Shown here piece after piece: positions 6,274 to 8,624 of a DNA stretch of 8,624 nt. Origin of the DNA: Thermoplasmata archaeon (GTDB lineage: Archaea > Thermoplasmatota > Thermoplasmata > Thermoplasmatales > Thermoplasmataceae); the NCBI GenBank assembly GCA_021797955.1, contig JAJZYV010000057.1, positions 1 to 8,624 on the forward strand, written 5' to 3'. The number at the start of each line of letters is the position of its first letter. Position 1 is the first letter of the stretch. The position numbers and the translations under genes are program-made. Below the pieces are notes generated by a model. That model had not been told where the DNA came from and did no database searches. It worked only from the letters and a program-made list of their open reading frames with translations.

Positions 6274-7282
6274 TGGAAAAAATCCATTGTTTTCAGTTGT
6301 TATATGCGATCATGATAGGAAGCAATACATAAAAGATGCAGTTGAATCTGTTTTAAACCAAGACATTTCTCGTTATTTGTTTGAGGTTTTAGTTGTAAAA
6401 AACTACCTGGATGTTGACATAGATAGGTACTTGGATAATAACGGCGTTAAATCTATTTTTACAAGTGCTGTCCCATTATCTCAGAAAATGGCTAAGGGGA
6501 TTGAAAATAGCAACGGGCAGTACATCTGTTTTTTAGATGACGATGACCTGTTTGCAGCCGGCAAACTATCAAGAATATTAGTGTTTATTGAAAAGTATGG
6601 CAGGATATCATTTTACCACAATTCATTTACTACGATAAATGAGCGCGGTAAAATAAACAGTAAAATTCCTCCTAAGAAAACTAATGGTTCAATTGAATTA
6701 AAAAATGCTTCTGATATTAATAAAAATGTACACTTACTATTGCGCCACAGATCTGACTGGTATGCGAGTATGATGTGCATTAACCGGAAAATTGCGCTCA
6801 GTAAGATATCTGTGCTCTCGAATTCATCAGCAAGTGCCGATAGACTGTTGTTTTTGATCGGGATTTCTAATGGAGATCCTGTTATATGTGATTTTGAACC
6901 CAACACCTATTACAGGGTACATGAGAGCTTGACAACAACATTTCTATCGTTTAATGATTTTATGAAGAGAAGGGGAAATTTCTATAAAAATTCACTGGAG
7001 TCATTCAGATCAGCTTACAGTTTGTTTACAAATACACATTCAATAGAGGTATTAGAAATGTTTCTAGTTCATGAAGACTTAATGGTAGCATTTACAGGGT
7101 TAAATGAAAAATATAGTATATCTAACTTTTTTAAAAAAGCACTTAAATGCTATTTTAAATTAAGAAAATTAGACTTATTGATCTGGTACTTTTTGCTGGT
7201 ACTTAAAAGATTTATAGGTTTACCAATAGTCAAGTTATATTATCTTATAACGATAAACAAATTAAAAAAAGCATCTAAATAA
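6266..7282 (+). CDS. Family 2 (GT-A) glycosyltransferase, paralogue of the one at 4348-5406
   Basis: Starting at ATG 6266 the protein has 338 residues. The GT-A domain begins PLFSVVICDHDRKQYIKDAV (7-26); VLVVKNYLDVDIDRYL (41-56) matches the equivalent IIVVKNFIDTEIDSFL of the minus-strand paralogue; FLDDDD at 89-94 is the DXD-type metal and donor site; FYHN (116-119) and YRVHES (216-221) also match. The C-terminus (about 302-330) is rich in hydrophobic residues and is followed by NKLKKASK, so membrane association is likely, as in the paralogue. The start at 6266 overlaps the epimerase stop by 8 nt and gives the expected short N-terminus. A TTG at 6212 would add 18 residues read from inside the epimerase gene and is less likely. 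No clear Shine-Dalgarno motif precedes 6266, so translational coupling is plausible. The opening CDHD is unusual, since most GT2 enzymes have 'P-T-Y-N' there. The sugar transferred is unknown. Confidence 0.87.
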   Translation: MTDGKNPLFSVVICDHDRKQYIKDAVESVLNQDISRYLFEVLVVKNYLDVDIDRYLDNNGVKSIFTSAVPLSQKMAKGIENSNGQYICFLDDDDLFAAGKLSRILVFIEKYGRISFYHNSFTTINERGKINSKIPPKKTNGSIELKNASDINKNVHLLLRHRSDWYASMMCINRKIALSKISVLSNSSASADRLLFLIGISNGDPVICDFEPNTYYRVHESLTTTFLSFNDFMKRRGNFYKNSLESFRSAYSLFTNTHSIEVLEMFLVHEDLMVAFTGLNEKYSISNFFKKALKCYFKLRKLDLLIWYFLLVLKRFIGLPIVKLYYLITINKLKKASK

Positions 7283-7290
7283 ATTTAGAT
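7264..7290 (-). terminator. Hairpin plus T7 terminator for the minus-strand gene, lying in the end of the convergent + gene
   Basis: ATCTAAAT at 7273-7280 and ATTTAGAT at 7283-7290 are perfect 8-bp arms around the AA of the + gene's stop codon. On the minus strand this hairpin is followed by GC and then TTTTTTT (7270 to 7264). That is the layout of an intrinsic terminator for the gene ending at 7340, and T7 alone would suffice in archaea. On the + strand the hairpin spans the glycosyltransferase stop codon but has no T tract after it. Confidence 0.55.
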
Positions 7291-7339
7291 TGGAACTCAT
7301 ATATGTTAAATTGTCAATCCAGCTTTCGGTAGAAAAGTA

Positions 7340-8377
7340 CTATACTTCGTTAACTTCATGTGACGGATTAATCTTTGAGATTGTAGATCGATTCTTTTTC
7401 ACATAATAGTTATACAAGGCAAGATTGGCAAAATCCCTTAGATATCTTAAGTTTCCCTTTCCAAGAGATGCACCCCCTATCGGACTAATTTTATAATTAA
7501 CGATATCCCATACAATCTTCTTCATTGCTATGTTTATACCTAACCATGTGTCTTCAAAACCGTTTATGAAAGTTTCGTCGAACAGCAATTCACCTTGTGA
7601 TCTGATGAAATCTGAGTTATAGATTGCAAAATGGCCGGCCACTTTATAAGTTCCAATAACCCTATAAAGGACCTTCGACATGCGATTATAATTGGATTTT
7701 GCATACTTAGGGGTTAAATAAATATTAAATTTCTCTAAAAGATATAAAGTCCTTACTTTTGGATTCTTTGAAAAAATGTTCAAAATCTTTGATGCTTTCA
7801 TAAAAAGGCGAAGCAAAACAGTTGCAACAAGTAGGTCAAAATTATGCTCCAAAAAATTATTTTCCTCTGTCCATATTACCTGGGCATCCTTGTTGGAATT
7901 CTCTATTTCATATATTAGCGTTGATACGTCATCTATTTTTCTCATATCATCATTGGAAATAACTATTTTTTTTGGATTAAGTTGCAAAGCACTCCTTATT
8001 CCCACGTTGCAACTATAAGCATAATTGAAATAATTGTCTTTGGGAAAACCACTTTCTACAAATATTATATGCAATCCTTTAAAAACAACGTCTCGACTGT
8101 ACTTTGCGAGATCTCCGTCAAAATTAGAAGTTGGTATTACGACAACGATATCCTTGTTTCCGGGGTACTCATAGATAGTGGTTTTACCATGTGGTCTTTC
8201 CTTCATCCATTTAATAAGTGATTCAGAATCGGGAAATGATTCGTAAAAATCAAATATTCTACTGGCTTCGTTCGACATGTAAAGATTATTACGGTAGTCA
8301 ACCAAGCTAAATGTGCCCGATATTTTTGTGGTGTTAGATGATAATGCAGAGAATAGGGTACATCTTTCAAAAGCCAT
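7340..8377 (-). CDS. GT-A-fold glycosyltransferase-like protein with N-terminal extension
   Basis: A 345-residue protein. Residues 1-75 precede the catalytic fold and have no recognised domain. The nucleotide-sugar-binding Rossmann-like part then starts at KDIVVVIPTSNFDG (75-88), continues through GLHIIFVESG (101-110) and NYAYSCNVGIRSAL (118-131), and reaches the DXD-like VISNDDM at 139-145. Later, FDETFINGFEDTWLGINIA (266-284) matches the acceptor-side 'F-D-E-x-F-x-x-G-x-E-D-x-x-L' motif of GT2 enzymes, with E275-D276 as probable catalytic-base region. These landmarks support an inverting GT-A glycosyltransferase. Between about 185 and 240 lies an insert of mixed hydrophobic and basic character that could touch the membrane or acceptor. 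It is distinct from the VVKN-type pair nearby. The ATG at 8377 has a TATA-like box about 27 nt upstream and no Shine-Dalgarno motif. It converges on the operon at 5491-7282 with a 57-nt gap. Donor and acceptor are unknown. Confidence 0.75.
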   Translation of the reverse strand: MAFERCTLFSALSSNTTKISGTFSLVDYRNNLYMSNEASRIFDFYESFPDSESLIKWMKERPHGKTTIYEYPGNKDIVVVIPTSNFDGDLAKYSRDVVFKGLHIIFVESGFPKDNYFNYAYSCNVGIRSALQLNPKKIVISNDDMRKIDDVSTLIYEIENSNKDAQVIWTEENNFLEHNFDLLVATVLLRLFMKASKILNIFSKNPKVRTLYLLEKFNIYLTPKYAKSNYNRMSKVLYRVIGTYKVAGHFAIYNSDFIRSQGELLFDETFINGFEDTWLGINIAMKKIVWDIVNYKISPIGGASLGKGNLRYLRDFANLALYNYYVKKNRSTISKINPSHEVNEV

Positions 8378-8624
8378 GAATAAGAGATATCTTTAAATTT
8401 TATAATAAATATTTGGCTTATGACCAATGATATCGATCCGAAACCGTAATGCCAGGAATTATCTATTATTTTAGGGTTACTTTTCCACCAGATTATTGTA
8501 TTTTTAATTAACACGTTTCAAGGTCTTTCTAAAGAAACAGCCTATCATTGGAACAGTTTTCATATGAGCGTTATAGTTGTCTAAAAGTTTTTCAATGAAA
8601 AGTCAGCTAACGTTTATTTATAGA
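8378..8624. other. Upstream region with promoter and possible gene remnant
   Basis: Besides the TATA-like box at 8400-8409 there is no complete gene. On the minus strand a frame from GTG 8514 reads through to 8378 and beyond, with a coding-like composition (for example NTIIWWKSNPKIIDN). A 19-codon frame beginning ATG AAA ACT lies just upstream in another frame. They could be pieces of a decayed membrane or glycan gene, but the first overlaps the promoter and start of the downstream glycosyltransferase and is not called as a gene. Confidence 0.35.
8400..8409 (-). promoter_or_regulatory. TATA-like box for the glycosyltransferase at 7340-8377
   Basis: The minus strand reads TTATTATAAA here, centred about 27 nt before the ATG at 8377. 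Together with the absence of a Shine-Dalgarno motif this predicts a leaderless transcript. A second AT box (TTTAAA at about 8392-8397) lies too close to the ATG to place a start site upstream of it. Confidence 0.45.

Noticed and set aside
8203..8514. 103-codon minus-strand frame opening at GTG 8514
   Set aside because: Its second half overlaps the better-supported glycosyltransferase in another frame and it has no recognisable domain; only the part beyond 8378 may be a remnant.
8563..8583. + strand ATG followed by SVIVV and a stop, resembling the first residues of a GT2 enzyme
   Set aside because: Only six codons; the likeness is too short to separate from chance.

Overview
The window is A+T-rich (roughly 35% G+C by eye) and reads as a piece of an archaeal surface-glycan locus. 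The archaeal signs are AT-rich TATA-like boxes about 26-30 nt in front of start codons with no Shine-Dalgarno motif between them (the leaderless pattern), a strong GAGGTGA only inside an operon, and codon use dominated by AGA/AGG for Arg and ATA for Ile. These features together with the types of sugar genes suggest the Thermoplasmatales (Ferroplasma, Thermoplasma or Cuniculiplasma-like). That placement is inference; there is no rRNA or tRNA in the window to confirm it.

Layout from left to right. Positions 1-1033 (+) hold the last codons of an RmlC-like dTDP-sugar 3,5-epimerase, overlapping a complete rmlB (dTDP-glucose 4,6-dehydratase). A T7 tract within a hairpin follows. Positions 1233-2123 (-) encode an FkbM-family methyltransferase. 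Positions 2124-2935 hold no intact gene and look like decayed coding DNA. Positions 2936-3736 (+) encode a CmcI/Methyltransf_24-like SAM methyltransferase. Positions 3737-4347 are a second gene-poor stretch with at most one tiny hydrophobic ORF. Positions 4348-5406 (-) encode a GT2-type glycosyltransferase with a C-terminal membrane segment. A divergent 84-nt promoter region separates it from a two-gene operon at 5491-7282 (+): a short NAD-dependent sugar epimerase/dehydratase and a second GT2 enzyme that is clearly a paralogue of the one on the opposite strand. Positions 7340-8377 (-) encode a further GT-A-fold glycosyltransferase-like protein, convergent with the operon. The rest, to 8624, holds promoter sequence and a possible gene remnant.

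The genes fit one job. RmlB and RmlC make dTDP-activated 6-deoxysugar intermediates such as dTDP-L-rhamnose precursors. The second epimerase/dehydratase makes or modifies another nucleotide sugar. Three glycosyltransferases would add sugars to a lipid-linked or surface glycan at the membrane, and two methyltransferases could cap or decorate it. Neither rmlA nor rmlD is in the window. The frequent strand switches, single-gene units, paralogous glycosyltransferases and decayed spacers are typical of a fast-rearranging glycan island. No mobile element, CRISPR array or RNA gene was recognised. I see no clear case of a wholly new system; the most unusual points are the rmlB start site, the shortened epimerase, the glycosyltransferase pair with its VVKN motif, and a terminator embedded in the end of a convergent gene.
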